This document shows positions 50,031 to 58,126 of a DNA stretch of 64,000 bases, piece after piece. The position numbers were made by a program, and so were the translations under genes. The stretch lies in assembly GCF_017814975.1 (NCBI RefSeq), contig NZ_JAGIQA010000006.1, positions 124,001 to 188,000 on the forward strand, given 5' to 3'. The notes beneath the pieces were generated by a model. The model had not been told where the DNA came from. It did no database searches and worked only from the letters and a program-made list of their open reading frames with translations. The DNA comes from Cupriavidus consociatus. GTDB lineage: Bacteria; Pseudomonadota; Gammaproteobacteria; Burkholderiales; Burkholderiaceae. Positions within the stretch are counted from its first letter, which is position 1, and each line of letters begins with the position of its first letter.

Positions 50031-51719
50031 TTACATGCCGACGTAGTTCGGACCGCCGCCGCCTTCCGGCGTGACCCACACGATGTTCTGCGTCGGGTCC
50101 TTGATATCGCAGGTCTTGCAGTGCACGCAGTTCTGCGCGTTGATCTGCAGCCGTTCCTTGCCCGAGGTCTCGTCCTGCACGAACTCGTACACACCCGCCG
50201 GGCAGTAGCGCGACTCGGGGCCGGCGAACTTGTCCCAGTTGATGCTGACCGGCACGCTGGCGTCCTTCAGCGTCAGGTGCGCCGGCTGGTTTTCCTCGTG
50301 GTTGGTGTTGCTGATGAACACCGAGCTGAGGCGATCGAAGGTCAGCTTGCCATCCGGCTTCGGGTAGACGATCTTCTCGCACTCGGCCGCCGGCTTCAGG
50401 TACACATGGTCCGGCTTGACGCGGTGGATGGTCCAGGGCGGGTTGCGGATGCCGAGCTTGGGCAGCAGCCATTGCTCGATGCCGGTCATCAGCGTCGCGG
50501 TGGTGCGGCCCTTCTTGAACCATTGCTTGAAGTTCTTGGCCTGCAGCAGCTCCTTGTACAGCCAGCTCTGCTCGAACGCGGCGGGGTAGGCGGTCAGCTC
50601 GTCGTGCTGGCGGCCGCCCTGCAGCGCGTCATAGGCGGCCTCGGCGGCCAGCATGCCGGTCTTGATCGCGGCGTGGCTGCCCTTGATGCGCGAGGCGTTC
50701 AGGTAGCCGGCATCGCAGCCGACCAGCGCGCCGCCCGGGAACACGGTCTTGGGCAGCGACAGCAGGCCGCCGGCGGTGATGGCGCGCGCGCCGTACGACA
50801 GGCGCTTTCCGCCTTCGAAGTACTGGCGGATTTCCGGGTGCGTCTTGAAGCGCTGGAATTCCTCGAACGGCGACAGCCAAGGGTTGGTGTAGTCCAGGCC
50901 GACCACAAAGCCGACCGCGACCTTGTTGTCTTCCATGTGGTACAGGAACGAGCCGCCGTAGGTGGCCGGATCCAGCGGCCAGCCTGCGGTGTGAACCACC
51001 AGGCCGGGCTTGTGCTTGGCCGGGTCGATTTCCCACAATTCCTTCAGGCCGATGCCATAGCTCTGCGGATCCTTGCCGGCAGCCAGGCCGAACTTGTCGA
51101 TCAGCTGCCTGCCCAGGTGGCCGCGCGCGCCTTCGGCGAAGATGGTGTACTTGGCATGCAGTTCCATGCCGAGCTGGAAGTTGTCAGTGGGCTCGCCTTC
51201 CTTGCTGATGCCCATGTTGCCGGTGGCCACGCCCTTGACCGAGCCGTCTTCGTTATACAGCACCTCGGCGGCCGGGAAGCCCGGGAAGATTTCGACGCCC
51301 AGCGCCTCGGCCTGCTGGCCCAGCCAGCGCACGAAGTTCGACAGGCTGATGATGTAGTTGCCGTGGTTGTGGAAGCACTCGGGCAGCAGCGCGGGCGGCG
51401 TGCCCTTCGAGCCCGACTCGTTCAGGAACAGGAACTTGTCTTCGGTGACCGGCTGGTTCAGCGGCGCGCCCAGTTCCTGCCAGTTCGGGAACAGCTCGTT
51501 GAGGGCGCGCGGATCCATGATGGCGCCCGACAGGATATGCGCGCCGGGCTCGGAACCCTTTTCCAGCACGCATACGTTGACGTCGCTGCCCTTCTCCTGC
51601 GCGAGTTGCTTCAGGCGGATGGCCGTGGCCAGGCCGGCGGGGCCGCCGCCGACGACGACCACGTCGTATTCCATGGCTTCACGCGGGCCGAACTGCTCCA
51701 GGAGCTGTTGCTGATCCAT
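50031..51719 (-). CDS. etfD: Electron transfer flavoprotein-ubiquinone oxidoreductase
   Basis: Membrane-associated FAD and 4Fe-4S enzyme passing electrons from ETF to ubiquinone during fatty and amino acid oxidation. The 562 residues match the family: N-terminal VVVVGGGPAGLATAIRLK (FAD), GCDAGYLNASRIKGSHAAIK, and the C-terminal cluster region RYCPAGVYEF with NCVHCKTCDIKDP. It is the electron outlet for the acyl-CoA dehydrogenase at 18042-19181. Divergent from an SDR gene across about 300 bases with a TetR-type palindrome. The symbol etfD is used by analogy. Confidence 0.95.
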   Translation of the reverse strand: MDQQQLLEQFGPREAMEYDVVVVGGGPAGLATAIRLKQLAQEKGSDVNVCVLEKGSEPGAHILSGAIMDPRALNELFPNWQELGAPLNQPVTEDKFLFLNESGSKGTPPALLPECFHNHGNYIISLSNFVRWLGQQAEALGVEIFPGFPAAEVLYNEDGSVKGVATGNMGISKEGEPTDNFQLGMELHAKYTIFAEGARGHLGRQLIDKFGLAAGKDPQSYGIGLKELWEIDPAKHKPGLVVHTAGWPLDPATYGGSFLYHMEDNKVAVGFVVGLDYTNPWLSPFEEFQRFKTHPEIRQYFEGGKRLSYGARAITAGGLLSLPKTVFPGGALVGCDAGYLNASRIKGSHAAIKTGMLAAEAAYDALQGGRQHDELTAYPAAFEQSWLYKELLQAKNFKQWFKKGRTTATLMTGIEQWLLPKLGIRNPPWTIHRVKPDHVYLKPAAECEKIVYPKPDGKLTFDRLSSVFISNTNHEENQPAHLTLKDASVPVSINWDKFAGPESRYCPAGVYEFVQDETSGKERLQINAQNCVHCKTCDIKDPTQNIVWVTPEGGGGPNYVGM

Positions 51720-52021
51720 TGTCTCTAACCCTCTATTTCTTTGCTGCTAGCTATGCAATTGTGGGAAGTGCGGTGATCGTTCTGCTCGAACTTGCGCCGG
51801 CGGGGCATCGGGATGGATTTTGACGGCTGTTTGCGGCCGATAGCCGGCCGGATCGCTCGTTTTCCCTCTTTCCCTTTGTAGGCCAAGTTCTTAGAATCTC
51901 CGGCATTGTCCGGGACTCGCCACCCACAGGCAAGGATTTTTTTGGAACGGTCGTTCTTTTTTTCGATATGCTGCCTTCCGCACCCGAAGAGGCTGGAAGG
52001 GCGCCCGCACAAGAGGTCATC
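51720..52021. promoter_or_regulatory. Divergent promoter region of ETF-QO and SDR
   Basis: This 302-base gap contains no gene. A TetR-type palindrome GAACG-GT-CGTTC at 51945-51956 sits between T-rich stretches (51937-51943 and 51957-51963). Several -10-like AT-rich segments lie nearer the ETF-QO start. A ribosome site AGAGG precedes the SDR start. Confidence 0.6.
51945..51956. promoter_or_regulatory. TetR-type operator GAACG-N2-CGTTC
   Basis: Perfect five-base arms GAACG and CGTTC around GT, flanked by T-runs. GAACG-N2-CGTTC-like palindromes are known targets of TetR-family regulators of fatty-acid oxidation in proteobacteria (pattern from general knowledge). It lies 66-77 bases upstream of the SDR start and about 230 upstream of the ETF-QO start. 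Confidence 0.55.
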
Positions 52022-52807
52022 ATGGGTTTGTCGATCAATCTGGAAGGCAAGGTAGCGCTGGTCACCGGCGCTTCGAGCGGGCTGGGCTCGCGTTTCGCCA
52101 CGGTGCTGGCGGCAGCTGGCGCCAAGGTCGTGCTGGCCTCGCGCCGCACCGAGCGTCTCAAGGAACTGCGTGCGGCAATCGAGGCCGAGGGCGGCAGCGC
52201 GCACGTGGTGCGGCTGGACGTCACCGATCCGGACAGTATCCGCGCAGCCGTGGCGCATGCGGAAACCGAAGCCGGCTCGATCGACATCCTGGTCAACAAC
52301 TCGGGTGTGTCGACCACGCAGAAGCTGACCGATGTCACGCCCGACGATTTCGATTTCGTCTTCGACACCAATACGCGCGGCGCCTTCTTCGTCGCGCAGG
52401 AAGTCGCCAAGCGCATGATCGCGCGGGCCAAGGGCGCCGAGAAGAACGGCAGCCCGCTGCCGCAGGCGCGCATCGTCAATGTCGCGTCGGTGGCTGGCCT
52501 GAAGGTGCTGTCGCAAATCGGCATCTATTGCATGAGCAAGGCGTCGGTGGTGCACATGACCAAGGCCATGGCGCTGGAATGGGCGCGCCACGGCATCAAT
52601 ACCAACGCCATCTGTCCCGGCTATATCGATACCGAGATCAACCACCATCACTGGGACTCGGACGCCGGCCAGAAACTGATCCAGATGCTGCCGCGCAAGC
52701 GCCTGGGCAAGCCCGACGATCTTGACGGCCTGCTGTTGCTGCTGGCGTCCGACCAGTCGCAATTCATCAACGGCGCCGTGATTACCGCCGACGACGGCAT
52801 GGTCTGA
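52022..52807 (+). CDS. Short-chain dehydrogenase/reductase
   Basis: A 261-residue classical SDR: TGASSGLG nucleotide motif near residue 15, NNSG near 90, catalytic Ser in NVASVAG and YCMSK with Tyr/Lys. Residues 130-145 include an insert (GAEKNGSPLPQA). FabG-like; often annotated 3-ketoacyl-ACP reductase or acetoacetyl-CoA-type reductase. Sharing a promoter region and TetR-type palindrome with ETF-QO suggests a role in acyl-CoA metabolism. ATG 52022 follows AGAGGTCATC. Confidence 0.86.
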   Translation: MGLSINLEGKVALVTGASSGLGSRFATVLAAAGAKVVLASRRTERLKELRAAIEAEGGSAHVVRLDVTDPDSIRAAVAHAETEAGSIDILVNNSGVSTTQKLTDVTPDDFDFVFDTNTRGAFFVAQEVAKRMIARAKGAEKNGSPLPQARIVNVASVAGLKVLSQIGIYCMSKASVVHMTKAMALEWARHGINTNAICPGYIDTEINHHHWDSDAGQKLIQMLPRKRLGKPDDLDGLLLLLASDQSQFINGAVITADDGMV

Positions 52808-53002
52808 GCGCGGCCGACGGCGCAGCGCCGCCCGGCTTTCCGACCGCTCCCCGCCCGCGCGCCACAAGCGCGCGGCGGCGCATGCAATGGGCCACCCCAG
52901 GGCTATCCGGTCCCCTTGGGGGCGGGCTTTCGAGCGCGGCTTCCCGTTTCCGATAAAAGAAAGTTGATGCACGGTGTGCCAGTCTTGGCATAATCCGCCA
53001 TG

Positions 53003-53021
53003 TCTTTAGACTAAGTCTTTA
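53003..53021 (+). promoter_or_regulatory. Repeated GTCTTTA with central palindrome upstream of TRAP genes
   Basis: GTCTTTA occurs at about 53002-53008 and 53015-53021, enclosing the palindrome AGACT-A-AGTCT (53008-53018). It lies about 70 bases before the likely DctQ start and could be a regulator site. Its AT-rich character stands out from the flanks. Confidence 0.35.
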
Positions 53022-53087
53022 CATACAAGCAAAAAATGCCGCAGTGGCCGCATGGCCCGAAGCGGCCCTGGACCGGAGGCCGGGGAG

Positions 53088-53690
53088 ATGGAGCAACAAG
53101 AAGAGGCACGGCGCAATGCCGTGCCGCAACACGTCGTCGATTCCGCGGTGATTCCGCGGGCGGCAGACGAAGCGCAGGACGCTGAATTCCGGGTTTCACC
53201 CCGCCTCGAGGACTGGATTGGCGTGATCGTGATGCTGCTGCTGGTCGGCATCACCTTTGCCAACGTGGTAGTCCGCTATTTCACCGACGAGTCGTTTGCC
53301 TGGACCGAGGAATTCTCGGTCTTCCTGATGATTGTGCTGGCGCTGGTCGCCGGCAGCGCGGCGGTGGCACGCGATCGCAATATCCGCATCGAATTCTTCT
53401 TTGAGCGCGGCAGCGGGGCGCGCCAGCGCCGGCTGGCGATCCTGTCGGCAATGGCGGTGGCGGTGATGTTCATCGCGCTGGCGGTGCTGGGCGCGCGCAT
53501 TACGTGGGATGAGTACACCTTCGGCGAAACCTCGCCCGGCATCGGCGTGCCGAGCTGGTGGTACTCGATCTGGCTGCCGGTGCTGTCGGCCGGCATTGCG
53601 CTGCGCGCGCTGGGCCTGGCGCTGCGCAACGTGCGAGCGCTCAAGACGCTGCATGAAGAGAACCGGATGGAGAAGGAGCGTTTGCAATGA
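53088..53690 (+). CDS. dctQ: TRAP transporter small permease (DctQ)
   Basis: The four-span small membrane subunit of a TRAP transporter, 200 residues from ATG 53088, which has a GGAGG site ten bases upstream; an in-frame ATG at 53052 adds 12 residues. Hydrophobic segments include WIGVIVMLLLVGITFANVVV and EEFSVFLMIVLALVAGSAA. A charged N-terminus of about 35 residues precedes them. It overlaps the DctM start by four bases. Forms the complete QMP transporter with the following genes. Confidence 0.9.
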   Translation: MEQQEEARRNAVPQHVVDSAVIPRAADEAQDAEFRVSPRLEDWIGVIVMLLLVGITFANVVVRYFTDESFAWTEEFSVFLMIVLALVAGSAAVARDRNIRIEFFFERGSGARQRRLAILSAMAVAVMFIALAVLGARITWDEYTFGETSPGIGVPSWWYSIWLPVLSAGIALRALGLALRNVRALKTLHEENRMEKERLQ

Positions 53691-54991
53691 CGCTGGTTGC
53701 CATCATCCTGTTCGTGGTCTTTATCGGCCTGATGCTGCTGGGGGTGCCCATCGGCGTGTCGCTGGGGCTGGGCGGCCTGGTTGCGATCGGCCTGTCCAAC
53801 CTGGATACCCAGATGTTCGGCCTGCTGGCGGTGCCGCAGAACTTCTACGCCGGGCTGGCCAAGTACCCGCTGCTGGCGATTCCGATGTTCGTGCTGGTGG
53901 GGTCGATCTTCGACCGTTCCGGCGTGGCGCAGCGGCTGGTGACCTTCGCCATTGCCGTGGTCGGGCGCGGACCGGGCATGCTGCCGCTGGTGGCGATCCT
54001 TGTGGCGATGTTCCTCGGCGGCATTTCCGGTTCCGGCCCGGCCAACGCGGCCGCGGTCGGCGGCGTGATGATCGCGGCGATGTCGCGTGCCGGCTATCCC
54101 GGCTCGTACAGCGCCGCGGTGGTCGGCGCGGCGGCCGCGACCGACATCCTGATCCCGCCGTCGGTGGCCTTCATCATCTACAGCGTGCTGGTGCCCGGGG
54201 CGTCGGTGCCGGCGCTGTTCGCCGCGGGCATGATCCCCGGCGTGCTGGCCGGCGTCGCGCTGATCGTGCCGGCAGTGTGGCTGGCGCGCAAGCACAACAT
54301 GGGCGCTGCCGAAGCCGCGCTGCCGCGCCCGCCGTTCTGGAAGAGCCTGCGCGAAGCGGCATGGGGCCTGGTGGCGCCGTTCCTGATCCTCGGCGGCATG
54401 CGCGCGGGCTGGTTCACGCCGACCGAAGCTGCCGTGGTCGCTGTCGTCTATGGCCTCTTCGTCGGCATGGTGGTGTATCGCAGCATCGGCATGCGCGACC
54501 TGTTCACGATCTTCCAGGAAGCGGCCGAAACCTCGGCGGTGATCCTGCTGGTGGTCGCGCTGGCCGGCATCTTCGCCTATGCGCTGTCGACACTCGGCGT
54601 GATCGATCCGCTGGCGCAGGCGATCGCCACCTCGGGGCTGGGCGAATACGGCGTGCTGGCGCTGATCGTGCTGCTGCTGATGACGGTCGGCATGTTCCTC
54701 GACGGCATCTCGATCTTCCTGATCTTCGTGCCGCTGCTGCTGCCGATCGCCAACGCCTTCCACTGGAACCCGGTGTGGTTCGGCGTGGTGCTGACGCTGA
54801 AGGTTGCGCTCGGCCAGTTCACGCCGCCGCTGGCCGTGAACCTGATGGTGTCGTGCCGGATCGCCCGCGTGCGCATGGAAGAAACCGTGCCCTGGGTGAT
54901 CTGGATGCTGCTGGCCATGTTCATCGCCATGCTGATGGTGCTGGCCTATCCGCCGCTGGCGACCTGGCTGCCGGAGTACCTCGGCTATTGA
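53687..54991 (+). CDS. dctM: TRAP transporter large permease (DctM)
   Basis: The 434-residue, about twelve-span subunit that mediates sodium-driven solute entry. Typical features: LLGVPIGVSLGLGGLVAIG, FLGGISGSGPANAAAVGGVMI (family motif), and ILIPPSVAFIIYSVLVP. It begins at ATG 53687 inside the last codons of dctQ and ends 82 bases before dctP. The gene order Q-M-P is common. Confidence 0.94.
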   Translation: MTLVAIILFVVFIGLMLLGVPIGVSLGLGGLVAIGLSNLDTQMFGLLAVPQNFYAGLAKYPLLAIPMFVLVGSIFDRSGVAQRLVTFAIAVVGRGPGMLPLVAILVAMFLGGISGSGPANAAAVGGVMIAAMSRAGYPGSYSAAVVGAAAATDILIPPSVAFIIYSVLVPGASVPALFAAGMIPGVLAGVALIVPAVWLARKHNMGAAEAALPRPPFWKSLREAAWGLVAPFLILGGMRAGWFTPTEAAVVAVVYGLFVGMVVYRSIGMRDLFTIFQEAAETSAVILLVVALAGIFAYALSTLGVIDPLAQAIATSGLGEYGVLALIVLLLMTVGMFLDGISIFLIFVPLLLPIANAFHWNPVWFGVVLTLKVALGQFTPPLAVNLMVSCRIARVRMEETVPWVIWMLLAMFIAMLMVLAYPPLATWLPEYLGY

Positions 54992-55073
54992 TCGCTATTG
55001 ATCGCCCGTTGATCGCTGTTGACGTCTTTCTGCATTCACAAACAAGAACTGACCTTTCCCGAGAGGAGATGAA

Positions 55074-56102
55074 ATGAAACGTCGTGCCCTGATGCTTGCA
55101 ACGGCCGCCGCCATTGCCGCTTCCGCCTTCGCCCCTGCCGGCGCGATGGCCCAGACCTACAAGTCCGAGTACAAGATGTCGCTGGTGCTCGGCCCGGCCT
55201 TCCCGTGGGGCAAGGGCGGCGAGATCTGGGCCGACCTGGTGAAGCAGCGCACCAATGGCCGCATCAATATCAAGCTGTACCCCGGCACCTCGCTGGTGGC
55301 CGGCGACCAGACCCGCGAGTTCTCGGCGATCCGCCAGGGCGTGATCGATATGGCGGTCGGCTCGACCATCAACTGGTCGCCGCAGGTCAAGGAACTGAAC
55401 CTGTTCTCCCTGCCGTTCCTGATGCCCGACTACAAGGCGCTGGACGCGCTGACGCAGGGCGAAGTCGGCAAGTCGATCTTCTCTACGCTGGAGAAGGCCG
55501 GCGTGGTGCCGCTGGCCTGGGGCGAGAACGGCTTCCGCGAGGTGTCGAACTCCAAGCGCGAGCTGCGCAAGCCGGAAGATCTCAAGGGCCTGAAGCTGCG
55601 CGTGGTGGGCTCGCCGCTGTACATCGAGACCTTCAACGCGCTGGGCGCCAACCCGACCCAGATGAGCTGGGCCGACGCGCAGCCGGCGATGGCCTCGGGC
55701 GCGGTCGATGGCCAGGAGAATCCGCAGTCGGTGTTCGCCGCCGCCAAGCTGTACACAGTGGGCCAGAAGTTCGTCACCACATGGGGCTACGTGGCTGACC
55801 CGCTGATCTTCGTGGTCAACAAGCAGATCTGGGAAAGCTGGACCCCGGCCGACCGCGAGATCGTCAGGCAGGCCGCCATCGACGCCGGCAAGCAGGAGAT
55901 CGCGCTGGCCCGCAAGGGCCTGGCCGAGGCCGGCGCACCCGCCTGGAAGGAAATGGAAACCCACGGCGTCAAGGTCACGCACCTGACCCCGGCCGAGCAT
56001 GACGCCTTCCGCAAGGCGACCGCCAAGGTCTATGACAAGTGGAAGAAGCAGATCGGCACCGACCTGGTGACCAAGGCTGAAGGCGCGATCGCCAAGCGCT
56101 AA
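55074..56102 (+). CDS. dctP: TRAP transporter solute-binding protein (DctP family)
   Basis: A periplasmic receptor of 342 residues, signal peptide about 1-26 (ending AMAQTYKSEY). The family pattern appears as LVLGPAFPWGKGGEIWADLVKQRTNG, PGTSLVAGDQTREFSAIRQG, RKPEDLKGLKLRVVGSPLY (with the conserved Arg near residue 170 that binds a carboxylate) and WADAQPAMASGAVDGQENP. It probably binds a dicarboxylate or other organic acid. An AGAGGAGATGAA site precedes ATG 55074. The terminator at 56112-56140 follows. Confidence 0.93.
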   Translation: MKRRALMLATAAAIAASAFAPAGAMAQTYKSEYKMSLVLGPAFPWGKGGEIWADLVKQRTNGRINIKLYPGTSLVAGDQTREFSAIRQGVIDMAVGSTINWSPQVKELNLFSLPFLMPDYKALDALTQGEVGKSIFSTLEKAGVVPLAWGENGFREVSNSKRELRKPEDLKGLKLRVVGSPLYIETFNALGANPTQMSWADAQPAMASGAVDGQENPQSVFAAAKLYTVGQKFVTTWGYVADPLIFVVNKQIWESWTPADREIVRQAAIDAGKQEIALARKGLAEAGAPAWKEMETHGVKVTHLTPAEHDAFRKATAKVYDKWKKQIGTDLVTKAEGAIAKR

Positions 56103-56111
56103 GCCATCAAG

Positions 56112-56140
56112 CAGGCCCGCCAGTGTTGGCGGGCCTGTTG
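56112..56140 (+). terminator. Rho-independent terminator after dctP
   Basis: CAGGCCCGCCA (56112-56122) pairs perfectly with TGGCGGGCCTG (56127-56137) around GTGT, followed by TTGC. The T-tract is weak; the stem is strong. Confidence 0.75.
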
Positions 56141-56154
56141 CATTGGAGGTTCTG

Positions 56155-56556
56155 ATGAAACACGTCTATACGGTGGTCATGCCGATCCGGTGGGGCGACA
56201 TGGATGCGATGGGCCATGTCAACAACACCGTCTATTTCCAGTACCTGGAGCAGGCGCGTATCGAGTGGTTCGCGTCGCTGGGGCGTGGTGGCAAGGATCC
56301 GCAAGGGCAGGGGCCGGTCATCATCAATGCGCATATGACCTTCCTGAAGCAGTTGCGCTATCCGGGCGATATTGAATGCCGGGTTTATGCGGGGCAACTG
56401 GGGCGTACCAGTTTCGAGACGAGCATGGAAATCCGGCGCACCGATCTGCCTGGCGTGGTGTGGGCCGAAGGTGGGGCGAAGGTGGTGTGGTGTGATTACG
56501 CGGAGGAAAAATCGGTGCCGGTGCCGCCGGAGATCCGCGCGATTATCGAAGACTGA
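56155..56556 (+). CDS. Hotdog-fold acyl-CoA thioesterase (4HBT family)
   Basis: A 133-residue thioesterase. The 4HBT signature MRWGDMDAMGHVNNTVYFQYLEQAR appears as IRWGDMDAMGHVNNTVYF with catalytic Asp, and HMTFLKQLRYPGD follows. It hydrolyses an acyl-CoA of unspecified chain. GGAGGT lies five bases before ATG 56155 and fixes the start. It immediately follows dctP with a terminator between, so separate transcription or read-through are both possible. Confidence 0.85.
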   Translation: MKHVYTVVMPIRWGDMDAMGHVNNTVYFQYLEQARIEWFASLGRGGKDPQGQGPVIINAHMTFLKQLRYPGDIECRVYAGQLGRTSFETSMEIRRTDLPGVVWAEGGAKVVWCDYAEEKSVPVPPEIRAIIED

Positions 56557-56566
56557 CGGTTTGCTC

Positions 56567-56590
56567 CCCTCTCCCGCATGCGGGAGAGGG
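56567..56590. repeat. 24-base perfect palindrome of the dispersed CTCTCCCG-type
   Basis: CCCTCTCCCGCATG and its reverse complement meet at CATG, giving a perfect 24-base palindrome in the gap after the thioesterase gene. Similar CTCTCCCG...CGGGAGAG elements occur many times in Burkholderiales genomes (general knowledge). It may also act as the terminator for converging transcripts. Confidence 0.75.
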
Positions 56591-56677
56591 AGAACACTTT
56601 GCTTAGGCCAGTCCGGGCGGCCTGGGCGCACCCAAAACCGATCTCGTTGCGGTAGGTGTTTGTCTGGTGGTGCTTGT

Positions 56678-57223
56678 CTAGTGGTTCACCAGCCGCTGCA
56701 CCAGGTCCACCGACGTACTCGCCCCGTACTTCTTCATCAGCCGCGCCCGGTAGATGTCCACCGTGCGCGGGCTGATCGCCAGCAGCTTGCCGATCTGCTT
56801 GCTGGTTTTCCCTTCCACCAGTTGCGCCGCGATCTCGCGTTCGCGCGCGGTCAGTTCGGCCGTCACCTGCCGCTTCTGCGACAGGTCCTCAAAGGTCCAG
56901 ATCCCCGCGCCCAGCGGCTGCGCGCGGTCCAGCGCGCGGCCAGTTACGTGGCACCAGAACAGTTCGCCGCCCGCGCGTTTCATGATGCGCTCGTCCGAAT
57001 ACATGCCATGCTTGTTCATGATCGGCGCGATGCGGGCGCCGGTGCGCTCGAATTCGTCGGCGGTGGGGTAGAGTACCTGGAACGACTGGCCCAGCAGAGC
57101 CTCGCGCGTGGTGCCAAAGATGCGGCAGACTTCTTCGTTGCAGTCCTCGATCACGCGCTCGCGTGACAGCACCAGGCCCACGGGGGCGAATTGGAAAGCG
57201 GTCCGGTAGTCGATGGCGGGCAT
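56678..57223 (-). CDS. PAS-LuxR (NarL/FixJ-type) transcriptional regulator
   Basis: A 181-residue regulator with an N-terminal PAS domain (residues 10-115; FAPVGLVLSRERVIEDCNEE) and a C-terminal LuxR helix-turn-helix (LTAREREIAAQLVEGKTSKQIGKLL and ISPRTVDIYRARLMKKY). The PAS domain probably senses a small ligand or redox state without a dedicated histidine kinase. It is divergent from scoAB across 189 bases and is the obvious regulator of this cluster. A palindrome (57228-57245) lies directly upstream of the start. Confidence 0.93.
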   Translation of the reverse strand: MPAIDYRTAFQFAPVGLVLSRERVIEDCNEEVCRIFGTTREALLGQSFQVLYPTADEFERTGARIAPIMNKHGMYSDERIMKRAGGELFWCHVTGRALDRAQPLGAGIWTFEDLSQKRQVTAELTAREREIAAQLVEGKTSKQIGKLLAISPRTVDIYRARLMKKYGASTSVDLVQRLVNH

Positions 57224-57227
57224 CTAC

Positions 57228-57245
57228 TTATGTATTTTTACGTAA
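57228..57245. promoter_or_regulatory. Palindrome next to the PAS-LuxR start codon
   Basis: TTATGTA-TTTT-TACGTAA, seven-base arms with one mismatch, starts five bases upstream of the PAS-LuxR start. TACGTA-type half-sites are typical for NarL/FixJ-family regulators, so autoregulation and control of scoAB are plausible. Confidence 0.55.
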
Positions 57246-57315
57246 TGGCGTAGCCGGCGGGGCTTGCGTATCCTGTCGGTCGGACGAGAGACGGCGCCGG
57301 TCGCCGACTGCGCCG

Positions 57316-57331
57316 ATTGTACCGTTACAAT
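57316..57331 (+). promoter_or_regulatory. ATTGTA-N4-TACAAT element upstream of scoA
   Basis: Six-base perfect arms; the right arm is a near-consensus -10 hexamer (TACAAT), placing a start point about 75 bases before ATG 57413. The same half-sites recur in the hbdH/phaY2 intergenic region. Confidence 0.5.
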
Positions 57332-57412
57332 TTCCCTGCGTCGCCCACCGCACAAGCGGGCGGCGGAAGCACGACAGCGGAACCCCGAGGAACTACCGAG
57401 GAAGGAGCGAAC

Positions 57413-58114
57413 ATGAACAAGGTCTACGCCAGCGCCGCAGAAGCGCTTGCAGGCGTCGTCCGCGACGGCCAGACGATCGCCGTTGGCGGTTTCGGCCTGT
57501 GCGGCATCCCCGAGGCACTGATCGTCGCGCTGCGCGACAGCGGCGCCAAGCAGCTCACCTGCATCTCCAACAATGCCGGCGTCGACGGCTTCGGCCTGGG
57601 CCTGCTGCTGGCCACCCGCCAGATCAGGAAGATGATCTCGTCCTACGTGGGCGAGAACAAGGAATTCGAGCGCCAGTACCTGGCCGGCGAACTTGAGCTG
57701 GAATTCACCCCGCAAGGCACCCTGGCCGAGAAGCTGCGCGCCGGCGGCTCCGGCATCCCGGCGTTCTTCACCAAGACCGGGGTCGGCACCATCGTCGCCG
57801 AAGGCAAGGAAATCCGCGAGTTCGATGGCGAGAAGTACGTGATGGAGCGTTCGCTGACCGCCGACGTGGCGCTGGTCAAGGCCTGGAAGGCCGACAAGGC
57901 CGGCAACCTGGTGTTCCGCCGCACCGCGCGCAACTTCAACCCGATGTGCGCGATGGCGGGCAAGTTCACCGTGGCCGAGGTCGAGCAGATCGTCGAGACC
58001 GGCGAGCTGGACCCGGACGAGATCCACCTGGCCGGCATCTTCGTGAAGCGCCTGGTGCTGAACACCAACCCCGAGAAACGCATCGAGCAGCGCACCGTGC
58101 GCGCGGCCAGCTAA
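57413..58114 (+). CDS. scoA: 3-oxoacid CoA-transferase subunit A
   Basis: Alpha subunit of succinyl-CoA:acetoacetate CoA-transferase, 233 residues, from [20 protein letters not shown] at ATG 57413 with a GGAAGGAGCG site. Motifs of the family: [53 protein letters not shown] and ARNFNPMCA. With subunit B it activates acetoacetate to acetoacetyl-CoA using succinyl-CoA, the entry of 3-hydroxybutyrate carbon into central metabolism. Subunit B follows 12 bases later. Confidence 0.95.
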   Translation: MNKVYASAAEALAGVVRDGQTIAVGGFGLCGIPEALIVALRDSGAKQLTCISNNAGVDGFGLGLLLATRQIRKMISSYVGENKEFERQYLAGELELEFTPQGTLAEKLRAGGSGIPAFFTKTGVGTIVAEGKEIREFDGEKYVMERSLTADVALVKAWKADKAGNLVFRRTARNFNPMCAMAGKFTVAEVEQIVETGELDPDEIHLAGIFVKRLVLNTNPEKRIEQRTVRAAS

Positions 58115-58126
58115 GGAGACACCATC

